Assembly: GCF_000424285.1 (NCBI RefSeq)
Contig: NZ_AUJP01000008.1
Span: 178,908-242,907 of the forward strand
Length of the DNA: 64,000 bases
From: Butyrivibrio sp. MB2005
GTDB lineage: Bacteria > Bacillota > Clostridia > Lachnospirales > Lachnospiraceae
Direction of reading: 5' to 3'
Part shown: one piece after another, positions 51,790 through 60,737 of the stretch
How positions within the stretch are numbered: position 1 is the stretch's first letter
How the letters are laid out: every line of letters starts with the position of its first letter
Notes under the pieces: model-generated
Databases searched by the model: none
Told to the model about the DNA's origin: nothing
Seen by the model: the letters and a program-made list of their open reading frames with translations, nothing else
Position numbers and translations under genes: made by a program

Positions 51790-52203
51790 ATGAAAGATTT
51801 TTGTGGGAAGAAGGTCAACTGTAAGGAAATGAGCGTTGTTACTCAGATTCCGTACAGTACCTTAAATGATATAGTTAATGGCAAGACTGATCCCGGACAG
51901 ATGAGATTTTCTTATGCCAAGAAGATAGCGGACTATCTTGGCGTTTCGCTGGATGAATTGTATGAATCTCTAAATGGATGTCATGTGGATTTGGAAATTG
52001 ATGGCGGAGAGATTATCGTCAGGAATAAGAGTTATTATCTGCGTTGTCAGGCCTATGCTGATAAACTTGTCAGATTATGTAAGGTTAATAAGACAAATAG
52101 TTATTTTGTAAGAGATGTAGCAAAGTGGAAAATTGAGGAACTTAGAGAAGAAGCGGAGTGGGAAAATGTCAAGCAAAGATTTTATTCTGATGCGCAAGGA
52201 TGA
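51790..52203 (+). CDS. XRE-family regulator, putative HipB-like antitoxin
   Basis: 137 residues. An HTH lies at ~10-60: M-S-V-V-T-Q-I-P-Y-S-T-L-N-D-I-V-N-G-K-T with a following Y-L-G-V-S-L-D-E-L-Y. A C-terminal ~70-residue extension, longer than in HipB, carries charged helices. Its 3' end overlaps the kinase-like gene by 38 nt. Transcription starts from the promoter-operator at 51710-51757, which it probably binds itself. Confidence 0.82.
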   Translation: MKDFCGKKVNCKEMSVVTQIPYSTLNDIVNGKTDPGQMRFSYAKKIADYLGVSLDELYESLNGCHVDLEIDGGEIIVRNKSYYLRCQAYADKLVRLCKVNKTNSYFVRDVAKWKIEELREEAEWENVKQRFYSDAQG

Positions 52204-53332
52204 GGGCATTGCTGTATGCAAATTAAATGAAAATGGTCAAATGATCAAATTCTCAATAAAGGATGATGCCATTGAATTATTGCCGCTCGAAGACAGAAAT
52301 AACAGGCAGGAATGGTTGAAGCTCTGGTGGAAAGATAGGGCTGTTCCGATAAAGCAGGGAAGAATAGCTAAGTTTTTGTCTGCAAAGGGGATTATGCTTC
52401 CGGAAGAGTATCTTATGAATAATCTGGGGCTTAGTCTTACAGATTATTATTGGATAAGGCCAATGGATGTTGACCTAAAATGGAAAGATGTAAATCTTTT
52501 TGACAATAAGTTCACTGAGAATGTGCTCATCTGGCCGGATGAAGATGAGGATGAAGAGAACAGGGAAGCGCAGTATTCTCCAAACAGTTCTTTGCAGGGA
52601 CAGTTGGAGAAGACCTGGACTATAATAGATGGCGAGAGATATCTTATTAAAGGTAATCATTCAAATCTGTCTACGGAGAGTATTAATGAAGTGGTTGCAA
52701 CTGCGATCAATGAAGAGCAGGATCATACAAACCATGTAAAATATAGCCTGGTTCACATCAATGGGAAAGAGTATGACTATGGATGTTCCAGTAGGCTTAT
52801 GACATCACAGAATAAAGAGTTAGTATCTGCGTATGCTCTGATAAGCTCTCGTAAGAAGAGTAATGATATTTCCAATTTCCAGCATTTGCTGAATGTGTGC
52901 GAAGATTATGGCATGAACATAGGCGAAGTAAGAGAAGATCTGGATTATCAGATTTTATTGGATTTTGTCATGTCGGGTTATGACAGACACCTGAATAATA
53001 TTGCATTTTTGCGCAATGCTGATACGCTTAGAATCGAGAGGGTAGCACCTGTTTATGACTGCGGCGGAGCGATGTATGCTGGGATGCGCATCCCTCAGGA
53101 TAATAAGGAATTAATTGGACTAAAGACCAATGGCTTTGCCGCTAATGAGCAAAAGATGCTTAAGCTTGTTAATAATCCATGGGCACTGGATACAGGCAAA
53201 TTGCCATCAGCCACATTCATCAAGGAGATGTATTCGAAGGATTCACAGATGAACGATAGAGACATTGATAGACTGGCTAGTATATATGCTAAGAAAATTG
53301 ATATGCTCGAGAAGTGGAGGAAAAGCGTTTGA
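52166..53332 (+). CDS. HipA-like Ser/Thr kinase (putative toxin or regulator)
   Basis: 388 residues. G-Y-D-R-H-L-N-N-I-A-F-L is the HipA-type catalytic D-x-H-x-x-N loop, and P-V-Y-D-C-G-G-A-M the metal-binding D-x-G region (usually D-N-G). Y-L-I-K-G-N near residue 165 may hold the ATP lysine. The N-terminal ~150 residues do not look like the standard HipA subdomain, so this is a divergent member. ATG 52166 has GGAG eight bases upstream and lies inside the XRE gene; TTG 52133 is less likely. It ends within the start of the next gene. Confidence 0.75.
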   Translation: MSSKDFILMRKDEGIAVCKLNENGQMIKFSIKDDAIELLPLEDRNNRQEWLKLWWKDRAVPIKQGRIAKFLSAKGIMLPEEYLMNNLGLSLTDYYWIRPMDVDLKWKDVNLFDNKFTENVLIWPDEDEDEENREAQYSPNSSLQGQLEKTWTIIDGERYLIKGNHSNLSTESINEVVATAINEEQDHTNHVKYSLVHINGKEYDYGCSSRLMTSQNKELVSAYALISSRKKSNDISNFQHLLNVCEDYGMNIGEVREDLDYQILLDFVMSGYDRHLNNIAFLRNADTLRIERVAPVYDCGGAMYAGMRIPQDNKELIGLKTNGFAANEQKMLKLVNNPWALDTGKLPSATFIKEMYSKDSQMNDRDIDRLASIYAKKIDMLEKWRKSV

Positions 53333-53724
53333 GTAGACGAAAAAGGATATGCCTTCTGGTTGCAGGATTTTTACTCCTGGCCTATTTCCTTGCATACACC
53401 ATTCCTACGTATTTGAAAAGTACGCCCAGGATCACATCCATCGATCCGCCTTCCATAGCGGACAGGAACGGGCTTGGAGATGACAATACTGTTACGATAA
53501 CAGGGGAAGGGCTTAAGGAAGCCATCGCTGTTTATGTCAATGACGAGTGGAATCCCAAGAACAGGATCGTTGAGAAGGATGATAAACATGTAGTCGTGAA
53601 GATCACGCAGAAAATCAGGAAAACTCCGGGCACTTATTACATCAAGGTCCAGGTTAAGGTGAACAGCGATATAGACAGATTTTCAAATAAATTGCCGTTT
53701 GTAGTTGGAAATGGCGAGGAATGA
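53329..53724 (+). CDS. Membrane-anchored IPT/TIG-like domain protein
   Basis: 131 residues from TTG 53329 (GGAGG eight bases upstream), overlapping the kinase stop. After a basic start, a hydrophobic span at ~7-24 acts as signal anchor. The remainder resembles an IPT/TIG immunoglobulin-like fold: P-R-I-T-S-I-D-P-P-S, then N-T-V-T-I-T-G-E-G-L and a terminal P-F-V-V. It is probably extracytoplasmic. It precedes the LtaS-like gene by 3 nt, so it may work with that enzyme at the cell surface. No defined function. Confidence 0.65.
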   Translation: MSRRKRICLLVAGFLLLAYFLAYTIPTYLKSTPRITSIDPPSIADRNGLGDDNTVTITGEGLKEAIAVYVNDEWNPKNRIVEKDDKHVVVKITQKIRKTPGTYYIKVQVKVNSDIDRFSNKLPFVVGNGEE

Positions 53725-53727
53725 TAG

Positions 53728-55650
53728 ATGCAGATTTCGAAGGTTAAACAAGTAATTACGATTGCGATATCCTTGATGATTTTTGTGATAGGCTATCACT
53801 TTTTAAGAATAAACTATCTTGTGGGCGAGCTTGGCGCAGTACGTGGCAGCTTTTATTTTTATGTGCTGTCCTGGGAAGTTTTGGTATTTTTTTCAGCCTA
53901 CTATATTTTGCATGGGAAAAAGAGAGAGCTTGGCTTAAAATGGGCGATTCCAATTGCCCTGATAATACCTGTACTGGCGTTTCTTGCGACAGAATCCTGT
54001 TGGGACAATGCTGTAAGAAATATGCTCTTTCCTGCCATCATCATAAATATATGTATTTATGCGCTGTTGGAGCTGGGATTTCTGATTCTTTTCGGTAATT
54101 TCAATGCAGCCTTTATCATGACTGTTTTCCTTGGATTTTATATGGGTACTGTGAACCACTACGTTGGGGACTTTAGAGGAGACTGCTTTAAGGCTTCTGA
54201 TATTCTCGTAGTAGGAACAGCAGCCAAGGTTGCAGATCAGTATCACTTTGCAATTACGGATGGAATGGTAAGGCCTCTGGCATTGCTGCTATGGATAATA
54301 GTTCTTACCAGATTTTTCTCATTCCCCAAGATAAAAGGGATAAAGAAGCATGCGGTTATGGCAGTTTGCGGAATAGCAGTTATCGCTTGCGAATTCATGC
54401 TTTTTTACTATGTCCCGATTTTTGATAAGCTGGGCTATGAGATATATCCCTTCAGACCGGAGGAGTCCTACGCAGAGTATGGTGCTACGGCAGGTTTTAT
54501 TATGACCTTCCAGGATTCCAGGATAAAGACACCTGAGGGTTATGATACGGATGAAGTCACGCAGCTCCTTGCAGCCTACGGGGATAACACTGACAGCGTG
54601 CAGGATATGCCTACAGTCATAGCTATCATGAATGAAGCCTTTTCTGATCTTAGTGTTCTTGGCGATTTTGAATCAGATGATTATATGTCTGACTGGTATG
54701 GTATTTCAGATTATGCTATGAGAGGATTTGTATATGTCCCTGTATGTGGCGGCGGAACAGCCAACAGCGAGTTTGAATTTCTGACAGGGCTTTCCATGGC
54801 AGGGCTGAATGTAGGAGTTTACCCCTATCAGCAGTATAACCTGGAAAATGCATATAATATCGGTCATGACCTGAATAAAATCTGTGGCGAAACAATTGCT
54901 TTTCATCCCTACACTGCATCGAACTATAACAGAATAAATGTCTACAGGAATTTCGAATTTGGCAGTTACTACTCCAAGGATGACATGGATAAAAAGGCAC
55001 CCGTAATTAACTGGGGTGTATCAGATGAAGCAGACTATAATAAACTTATAGAGCTTTATGAAAACAGCAAAAAGCCATCCTTCCTTTTCAACGTTACAAT
55101 GCAGAATCACGGAGGGTACGGCGCACCTGAGACTCTGACAATAGATGACTATGTATCTGTCGGTGAAGACTATAAGCAGTTTTCAAGCTTTATAAGTTAC
55201 CTTACCCTTGTAAGAGAGTCATCATCTGCATTCAAAAATCTGCTTGATTACTTCAGAGGTTCTGATGAAAAGGTGATCATTGTGATGTTTGGCGATCACG
55301 AGCCCGGACTTATGGATGGTTCTATGGAGGCTATTCATGAAAATGACGGGAGCGTTGAGGCAAGCAGCCGCATATATATGACTCCTTACATGATCTGGGC
55401 AAACTATGACCTGGGTCATGGTCAGGTAGAAAAAGACATGAGCCTTAATTATCTTGCTGCCAATATGTATGAGCTTCTTGGAATAAAGACGGATTACACA
55501 GGATATCTCCTTGACCTTCAAAAGCAGTTTCCCATTATCGGAGTATTTGGCTACAAAGATGCTGCGGGCACCTGGCATTCCTATGATGAACAAAACGATA
55601 AGATAGATGAGTATTTTCGCGTGGAATATCATGAGCTTACAGGAAAATAA
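53728..55650 (+). CDS. LtaS-type phosphoglycerol/sulfatase-family transferase
   Basis: 640 residues. Five to seven N-terminal membrane spans (~1-235) are followed by an extracellular alkaline-phosphatase-superfamily domain. I-A-I-M-N-E-A-F-S-D gives metal ligands, G-G-G-T-A-N-S-E-F-E has the nucleophile Thr344, and M-F-G-D-H-E-P (Asp523/His524) the C-terminal metal site. Q-N-H-G-G-Y matches the LtaS active-site histidine region. Enzymes of this group move glycerol-phosphate or phosphoethanolamine from lipids onto polymers, so this protein may make lipoteichoic acid or decorate the surface glycan. Confidence 0.88.
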   Translation: MQISKVKQVITIAISLMIFVIGYHFLRINYLVGELGAVRGSFYFYVLSWEVLVFFSAYYILHGKKRELGLKWAIPIALIIPVLAFLATESCWDNAVRNMLFPAIIINICIYALLELGFLILFGNFNAAFIMTVFLGFYMGTVNHYVGDFRGDCFKASDILVVGTAAKVADQYHFAITDGMVRPLALLLWIIVLTRFFSFPKIKGIKKHAVMAVCGIAVIACEFMLFYYVPIFDKLGYEIYPFRPEESYAEYGATAGFIMTFQDSRIKTPEGYDTDEVTQLLAAYGDNTDSVQDMPTVIAIMNEAFSDLSVLGDFESDDYMSDWYGISDYAMRGFVYVPVCGGGTANSEFEFLTGLSMAGLNVGVYPYQQYNLENAYNIGHDLNKICGETIAFHPYTASNYNRINVYRNFEFGSYYSKDDMDKKAPVINWGVSDEADYNKLIELYENSKKPSFLFNVTMQNHGGYGAPETLTIDDYVSVGEDYKQFSSFISYLTLVRESSSAFKNLLDYFRGSDEKVIIVMFGDHEPGLMDGSMEAIHENDGSVEASSRIYMTPYMIWANYDLGHGQVEKDMSLNYLAANMYELLGIKTDYTGYLLDLQKQFPIIGVFGYKDAAGTWHSYDEQNDKIDEYFRVEYHELTGK

Positions 55651-55669
55651 GCGAATGTTTGACCTTCTC

Positions 55670-55678
55670 TGATATAAT
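55670..55678 (+). promoter_or_regulatory. Extended -10 promoter for glmS
   Basis: TGATATAAT lies 76 nt before the glmS start codon and just after the LtaS-like gene. No convincing -35 box is seen. The leader is too short for a glmS ribozyme. Confidence 0.5.
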
Positions 55679-55753
55679 GTGTTATATATAACATCTAAGA
55701 TTTAGATAGAATCGAACTTTATTAAATGCATTTTCGCGAAAGGAATATATAAT

Positions 55754-57622
55754 ATGTGCGGAATAGTTGGATTTATTGGTAAGCATCAGGCAGCTCCCAT
55801 TCTTCTTGAGGGACTTTCCAAGCTTGAGTACAGAGGCTATGACTCAGCAGGAATCGCTGTCAGAAATGGTAAGGAGAAGGCTGAAGTTGTTAAAGCTGTA
55901 GGCCGCCTTAAGAACCTTGAAGAGAAGACAGACGACGGTCAGTCAGTGATTGGATGCTGCGGTATCGGACATACCAGATGGGCTACCCATGGAGGTCCTT
56001 CACAGACCAACGCTCATCCTCATGTTTCAGGCAATTGCACAGGCTCCGCTTCAGGTACTGTCGAATCTACAGTTGTTGGTGTACATAACGGAATTATCGA
56101 GAACTATCAGGAACTCAAGGAAAAGCTCATAAAGAATGGTTATGAGTTTTATTCTGATACAGATACTGAGGTTGCAATTAAGCTTATTGACTACTACTAC
56201 AAGAAGTATAAGATGGGCCCCATCGATGCACTTGCCAAGACCATGGTACGTGTACGCGGATCCTATGCTCTTGAAGTTATGTTCTCGGATTATCCGGACG
56301 AGATCTATGTTGCAAGAAAAGACAGCCCCATGATCATCGGTATAAATAATGGTGAGACCTTCGTTGCATCAGATGTTCCCGCTATTCTTAATCATACTAA
56401 GAACGTTTACTACATTGGCAATAATGAGATGGCCCGCCTTATTCCCGGCAAAGCTGAGTTCTTTGACCTCAATGGCGATCAGATAGAGAAAGAGCTTGTT
56501 GAGATTAAGTACACTGCTGAAGCAGCAGAGCGCGGCGGCTACGAGCACTTCATGATGAAGGAGATCCACGAGCAGCCCAAGGCTATTCAGGATACCATCA
56601 ATTCACTTTTAAAGAAGGGTGAAGTTAATCTTTCAGAGGTTGGCATCACTGACGAAGAGATTAAGAATATTTCATCCATCACAATCGTTGCCTGTGGTTC
56701 TGCATGGCATGTTGGAATGGCAGCTCAGTATGTAATCGAGGATCTTGCAAGAATCCCTGTAAGGGTTGAGCTTGCATCAGAATTTAGATACAGAAAGCCT
56801 ATCCTTGATAAGGATGCCCTTGTAATCTGCATTTCACAGTCAGGAGAGACCGCAGATACTCTCGCTGCCCTTCGTGAAGCTAAGGACAATGGCGTAAAGA
56901 CTCTTGCTATCGTTAACGTAGTTGGTTCTTCCATTGCCAGAGAAGCAGATCACGTTCTCTATACACTTGCAGGACCTGAGATTTCCGTTGCAACGACCAA
57001 GGCATACAGCTGCCAGCTTGTTGCTACATATCTTCTTGCTCTTCGTTTTGCAATTGTTCGTGAGAAGATCGCTAAAAAAGATTACACCAACTATATCTCA
57101 GAGATCACCAGAATCCCTGAGTGCATTCAGAAGGTACTTGATGATAAGGAGAGACTCCAGTGGTTTGCAGCTAAGATTGCCAATGCCAAGGACGTATTCT
57201 TCATCGGAAGAGGTATCGATTATGCCATCGGCTTAGAGGGCAGTCTTAAGATGAAGGAGGTATCCTACATCCACTCAGAGGCTTACGCAGCAGGTGAGCT
57301 CAAGCACGGCACCATCTCTCTTATTGAGGATGGCACCCTTGTTGTTGGAATCCTTGGACAGGACGATCTCTACGAGAAGACCATTTCAAACATGGTTGAG
57401 TGTAAGAGTAGAGGCGCATACCTCATGGGACTTACAGCTTATGGCAAATATGAGATCGAGGATACAGCAGATTTCGTAACCTACGTGCCCAAGATGGACA
57501 AGCACTTCATTGGTTCCCTTGCGGTTATCCCGCTTCAGCTTCTTGGATACTACGTATCAGTTGCAAGAGGTCTTGATGTTGATAAGCCAAGAAACCTGGC
57601 AAAGAGCGTTACAGTAGAATAA
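55754..57622 (+). CDS. glmS: Glutamine-fructose-6-phosphate aminotransferase
   Basis: 622 residues, slightly longer than usual (~600-610), with extra residues near 90-100. Cys2 after the initiator Met is the glutaminase nucleophile (M-C-G-I-V-G-F-I-G). R-G-Y-D-S-A-G-I-A and H-T-R-W-A-T-H-G-G complete the glutamine site. The two SIS domains carry C-G-S-A-W-H-V-G and S-Q-S-G-E-T-A-D-T, and the C-terminus is N-L-A-K-S-V-T-V-E. It makes glucosamine-6-phosphate for peptidoglycan and other amino-sugar glycans. AAAGGA lies 9-10 bases upstream. It begins the housekeeping part of the window. Confidence 0.98.
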   Translation: MCGIVGFIGKHQAAPILLEGLSKLEYRGYDSAGIAVRNGKEKAEVVKAVGRLKNLEEKTDDGQSVIGCCGIGHTRWATHGGPSQTNAHPHVSGNCTGSASGTVESTVVGVHNGIIENYQELKEKLIKNGYEFYSDTDTEVAIKLIDYYYKKYKMGPIDALAKTMVRVRGSYALEVMFSDYPDEIYVARKDSPMIIGINNGETFVASDVPAILNHTKNVYYIGNNEMARLIPGKAEFFDLNGDQIEKELVEIKYTAEAAERGGYEHFMMKEIHEQPKAIQDTINSLLKKGEVNLSEVGITDEEIKNISSITIVACGSAWHVGMAAQYVIEDLARIPVRVELASEFRYRKPILDKDALVICISQSGETADTLAALREAKDNGVKTLAIVNVVGSSIAREADHVLYTLAGPEISVATTKAYSCQLVATYLLALRFAIVREKIAKKDYTNYISEITRIPECIQKVLDDKERLQWFAAKIANAKDVFFIGRGIDYAIGLEGSLKMKEVSYIHSEAYAAGELKHGTISLIEDGTLVVGILGQDDLYEKTISNMVECKSRGAYLMGLTAYGKYEIEDTADFVTYVPKMDKHFIGSLAVIPLQLLGYYVSVARGLDVDKPRNLAKSVTVE

Positions 57623-57628
57623 AAAAAC

Positions 57629-57665
57629 AAAGTGCCGGCAGAATCAAATCTGTCGGCACTTTTTT
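57629..57665 (+). terminator. Rho-independent terminator between glmS and tRNA-Ser
   Basis: AAGTGCCGGCAGA and TCTGTCGGCACTT form a long stem (one G-U type pair) with flanking A- and T-runs on both strands. It may work in both directions, for glmS and for the convergent tRNA gene. Confidence 0.85.
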
Positions 57666-57669
57666 AAAG

Positions 57670-57756
57670 CGGAGTCGGAGGGATTCGAACCCTCGTGCCC
57701 AAAAAGGACAAACGCATTTCGAGTGCGCCTCATTACGACCACTTTGATACGACTCC
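57670..57756 (-). tRNA. tRNA-Ser (anticodon CGA)
   Basis: Read on the - strand, GGAGUCG at the 5' end pairs with CGACUCC. The anticodon arm GCGCA/UGCGU holds the loop CUCGAAA, giving anticodon CGA (codon UCG, Ser). A long variable arm (G-U-C-C...G-G-G-C region) and the T arm GAGGG-UUCGAAU-CCCUC are present. The discriminator is G. CCA is not encoded. The gene is 87 nt and has its own promoter at 57780-57808. Confidence 0.95.
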
Positions 57757-57779
57757 ATGCACGTTTTACGCGCTTTTTC

Positions 57780-57808
57780 ATTATACGAGGATGAAAGTTT
57801 TTAGTCAA
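57780..57808 (-). promoter_or_regulatory. Promoter of tRNA-Ser
   Basis: On the - strand, TTGACT (57808-57803) and TATAAT (57785-57780) are separated by 17 nt, about 24 nt upstream of the tRNA 5' end. Near-perfect consensus. Confidence 0.85.
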
Positions 57809-57816
57809 TAAAGTTA

Positions 57817-57845
57817 TTGTTGGTGCGCCTAATATTCGGTATAAT
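57817..57845 (+). promoter_or_regulatory. Promoter of dnaX
   Basis: TTGTTG (57817-57822) and TATAAT (57840-57845) with 17-nt spacing, 61 nt before ATG 57907. It is divergent from the tRNA-Ser promoter, with only 8 nt between the two -35 boxes. Confidence 0.75.
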
Positions 57846-57906
57846 ATCATGGATGAAAAATACACATTTTTGTGTAAGAAGTTTTGTTTTGGGAGTAGGG
57901 CTTTTA

Positions 57907-59748
57907 ATGGCATACGTAGCTTTATATAGAAAATTCAGACCGCCCGTTTTCGATGATGTAAAAGGGCAGGATCATATTGTTACGACGCTGAAGAATCAGA
58001 TAAAATCTGACAGAGTTGGACATGCCTATCTGTTTTGCGGAACGAGAGGTACAGGTAAGACCTCTGTTGCCAAGATCATGGCAAGGGCCGTAAACTGCGA
58101 GACACCAAAGGATGGTAATCCCTGCGGAGAGTGTCCCACCTGTAAGGCTATTGAGTCGGGGGCAGCCATGGGCAATGTCATCGAGATAGATGCTGCTTCT
58201 AACAACGGCGTTGAGAACATCAGACAGATCATTGATGAGATCTCATATTCACCCACAATAGGAAAATACAAGGTTTATATAATCGACGAGGTTCACATGC
58301 TCTCTACGGGTGCTTTTAATGCGCTCTTAAAGAGCCTTGAGGAGCCGCCGTCATACGTTATCTTCATTCTGGCTACCACAGAGGTTCACAAGATCCCTAT
58401 CACGATCCTCTCAAGGTGCCAGCGCTATGATTTTCACAGGATCACAATCGATACCATTGCAGACAGACTTCGCGAAGTTGTTAATGCCGAGAATGTGGCT
58501 GTTGAAGATAAGGCCCTTAGATATATCGCTAAGGCAGCTGACGGATCCATGAGAGATTCCCTAAGCCTTCTTGATCAGTGCATCGCATTTAACTACGGCG
58601 AAGAGCTGACCTACGACAGAGTACTTGGAGTTCTTGGCGCAGTTGATACCAAGGTTTTCGGAGATCTGTTTTCATGTCTTATCAGGCAGGATGTTACAGC
58701 AGCTTTGGAGCTTCTCTCGGAGATAGTAATTCAGGGCAGAGAGCTTACGCAGTTTGTCAGCGATTTTATCTGGTACTTGCGTAACCTTATGCTGATCACC
58801 GCTTCCGACAATATGGAAGATGCCGTGGATATGTCCACAGACAATCTCCGCACATTAAAGGAGCTCTCTGAGGGTACGGACGTAGATACCATAATGCGTT
58901 ATATCAGGGTGTTCTCGGAGCTGTCAGCTAACTTGCGTTTTGCAACACAAAAACGTATCCTTATAGAGGTTACTTTGATTCGTATATGCAAGCCTCAGAT
59001 GGAGGACAGTAACGAAGCTCTCACAGACAGAGTGCGTATCCTTGAAGAGAAAAACGCAGAGTCTGAGAAAATCTTAAGCGGCATTAAAAATGGCAAGATC
59101 GCAGTAAATGCAGCACCCGGCGGTGCCAAATCACCTTCCGGCGGCCTTGCTGATGGCGCAGCGCCCATAGATTCTCAGAAAAAGGAAGCCCTTGAGCTTG
59201 CTGTTGCAGAGGATGTAAAAAGAGTAGTAAACGACTGGGGCAGGATTCTTGTAAAGATGCAAAATCCCATGCGCACATATCTCGAGAAAGCCGCCTTAAG
59301 CCAGGGCAATGATGGCAAGCTTTTCATCGTGCTTGATGTAAAAGAGCGGGTTGATAAATACAATGAAGAGCCCGGAAAGAGCGAGCTTTCAGCTGTTCTT
59401 GACGAAAGTATCGGTAAGCACGTTGATTTTGAAATGCGATATGCCAGCCAGGACAGACCTATGGAAGAGCAGTATGTCCCTCTTAACAATATTCATTTTG
59501 ATATTATTACTGAGGAGGATGAGGTCATGCCCGAGGTTCCGGATGCAGCTGAAATTATGGGCAGCACAGATGGAGACGTGGCAGATGGTTTTGATAATTC
59601 AGGCGGCGACATCATAACAGGCTTTGATGATGAAGACTTTGGCGCTCCGTCAATGATGGACAATGAGAATGCATATAGTGAACAGCAGATGAGCGATGAA
59701 GAGAATGCATTCGAAGAAAAAGATGATAACGATGACAATGACGAATAA
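57907..59748 (+). CDS. dnaX: DNA polymerase III subunits gamma/tau
   Basis: 613 residues from ATG 57907 (GGGAGTAGGG upstream). M-A-Y-V-A-L-Y-R-K-F-R-P is the standard start. Walker A is GTRGTGKT, the zinc site C-G-E-C-P-T-C, Walker B Y-I-I-D-E-V-H-M-L and the SRC motif S-R-C-Q-R-Y-D. The AAA+ part spans ~1-365. A tau-type C-terminal region follows with an A/G-rich linker and a very acidic last 50 residues. It loads the clamp and links polymerase cores. An upstream ATG-type extension to 57817 would overlap the promoter and is rejected. Confidence 0.98.
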   Translation: MAYVALYRKFRPPVFDDVKGQDHIVTTLKNQIKSDRVGHAYLFCGTRGTGKTSVAKIMARAVNCETPKDGNPCGECPTCKAIESGAAMGNVIEIDAASNNGVENIRQIIDEISYSPTIGKYKVYIIDEVHMLSTGAFNALLKSLEEPPSYVIFILATTEVHKIPITILSRCQRYDFHRITIDTIADRLREVVNAENVAVEDKALRYIAKAADGSMRDSLSLLDQCIAFNYGEELTYDRVLGVLGAVDTKVFGDLFSCLIRQDVTAALELLSEIVIQGRELTQFVSDFIWYLRNLMLITASDNMEDAVDMSTDNLRTLKELSEGTDVDTIMRYIRVFSELSANLRFATQKRILIEVTLIRICKPQMEDSNEALTDRVRILEEKNAESEKILSGIKNGKIAVNAAPGGAKSPSGGLADGAAPIDSQKKEALELAVAEDVKRVVNDWGRILVKMQNPMRTYLEKAALSQGNDGKLFIVLDVKERVDKYNEEPGKSELSAVLDESIGKHVDFEMRYASQDRPMEEQYVPLNNIHFDIITEEDEVMPEVPDAAEIMGSTDGDVADGFDNSGGDIITGFDDEDFGAPSMMDNENAYSEQQMSDEENAFEEKDDNDDNDE

Positions 59749-59767
59749 GAAAATGGAGGATTTATAA

Positions 59768-60118
59768 ATGGCAAAACGTGGAGGATTTCCCGGCGGAATG
59801 CCCGGTAACATGAACAATCTTATGAAGCAGGCGCAGCGCATGCAGCGTCAGATGGAGGAGAGCCAGAAGGAGCTCGAGACAAAAGAGTTTAAGGCAAGCG
59901 CAGGCGGCGGAGCTGTAGAAGCTACAGTTACAGGCGCTAAAAAGCTTACAGCTATCACAATCGCACCCGATGCGGTTGATCCCGACGACGTTGAGATGCT
60001 TCAGGACATGATCGTTGCAGCAGTTAACGAAGCCATGGATCAGGCAGACAAAGCTCAGGGCGACATCATGGGCAAAATGACAGGCGGCCTTGGAGGTCTC
60101 GGAGGACTTTCATTTTAA
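59768..60118 (+). CDS. YbaB/EbfC family nucleoid-associated protein
   Basis: 116 residues. A Gly/Pro/Met-rich start ([11 protein letters not shown]) leads into a helix of Q/M/E residues and the conserved core [13 protein letters not shown] Gly-rich tail ends in L-G-G-L-S-F. It binds DNA as a dimer and is almost always between dnaX and recR, as here. It overlaps the recR start codon by one base. AAAATGGAGGA gives the ribosome-binding site. Confidence 0.96.
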   Translation: MAKRGGFPGGMPGNMNNLMKQAQRMQRQMEESQKELETKEFKASAGGGAVEATVTGAKKLTAITIAPDAVDPDDVEMLQDMIVAAVNEAMDQADKAQGDIMGKMTGGLGGLGGLSF

Positions 60119-60717
60119 TGGATCTATACAGCGGACATATTAATAAGCTTATTGAAGAGCTTGCTTCTCTTCCCGGCATAGGCGGTAAATCCGCCCAGAG
60201 GCTCGCTTTTTACCTGATAGGCCTTCCCAAGGACAGGGTAAAAAGGCTGGCTGATTCCATAGTGGATGCCAGGGAAAATGTACACTATTGTAAGGAGTGC
60301 TTTACGCTGACTGATGATGAGCTTTGTCCCATCTGTGCCAATGAGAAGCGCGATCACCACACTATCATGGTTGTTGAGAACACCCGTGATCTTGCAGCTT
60401 ATGAGAAAACAGGAAAGTACGAAGGTGTATACCACGTGCTTCACGGAGCAATCTCACCTATGTTAGGTATCGGTCCCGGGGACATCAAACTCACGGAGCT
60501 TGTCACGAGGCTCCAGAGTGAGGATGTGGATGAAGTTATAATCGCCACCAATTCAAGTCTTGAGGGCGAGACCACAGCTATGTACATCAGTAAGCTTATA
60601 AAACCTACGGGGATAAAGGTTACGAGGATTGCCAGCGGCGTTCCTGTCGGCGGCGACCTCGAATATATTGATGAAGTTACATTGTTACGAGCATTGGAAG
60701 GCAGAACAGAACTTTAA
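60118..60717 (+). CDS. recR: Recombination protein RecR
   Basis: 199 residues, exact family length. An N-terminal helix-hairpin-helix (L-P-G-I-G-G-K-S-A-Q-R) is followed by a four-cysteine zinc finger (C-K-E-C and C-P-I-C), a TOPRIM domain (V-V-E-N-T-R-D), and the C-terminal S-G-V-P-V-G-G-D-L-E-Y-I-D. It acts with RecO and RecF in gap repair. The start overlaps the ybaB stop (TAATG), so the two are coupled. Confidence 0.98.
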   Translation: MDLYSGHINKLIEELASLPGIGGKSAQRLAFYLIGLPKDRVKRLADSIVDARENVHYCKECFTLTDDELCPICANEKRDHHTIMVVENTRDLAAYEKTGKYEGVYHVLHGAISPMLGIGPGDIKLTELVTRLQSEDVDEVIIATNSSLEGETTAMYISKLIKPTGIKVTRIASGVPVGGDLEYIDEVTLLRALEGRTEL

Positions 60718-60737
60718 TGTAAACGGAGGAAAATGAA

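Noticed and set aside
55651..55753. glmS ribozyme/riboswitch upstream of glmS
   Set aside because: Only 103 nt separate the genes, part of which is the promoter. The conserved ribozyme core is larger and none of its helices is visible.
57757..57906. Signal recognition particle RNA (ffs) upstream of dnaX
   Set aside because: Often found here in Firmicutes, but the 150-nt gap is taken by two promoters and lacks the conserved SRP Alu/S-domain sequences.
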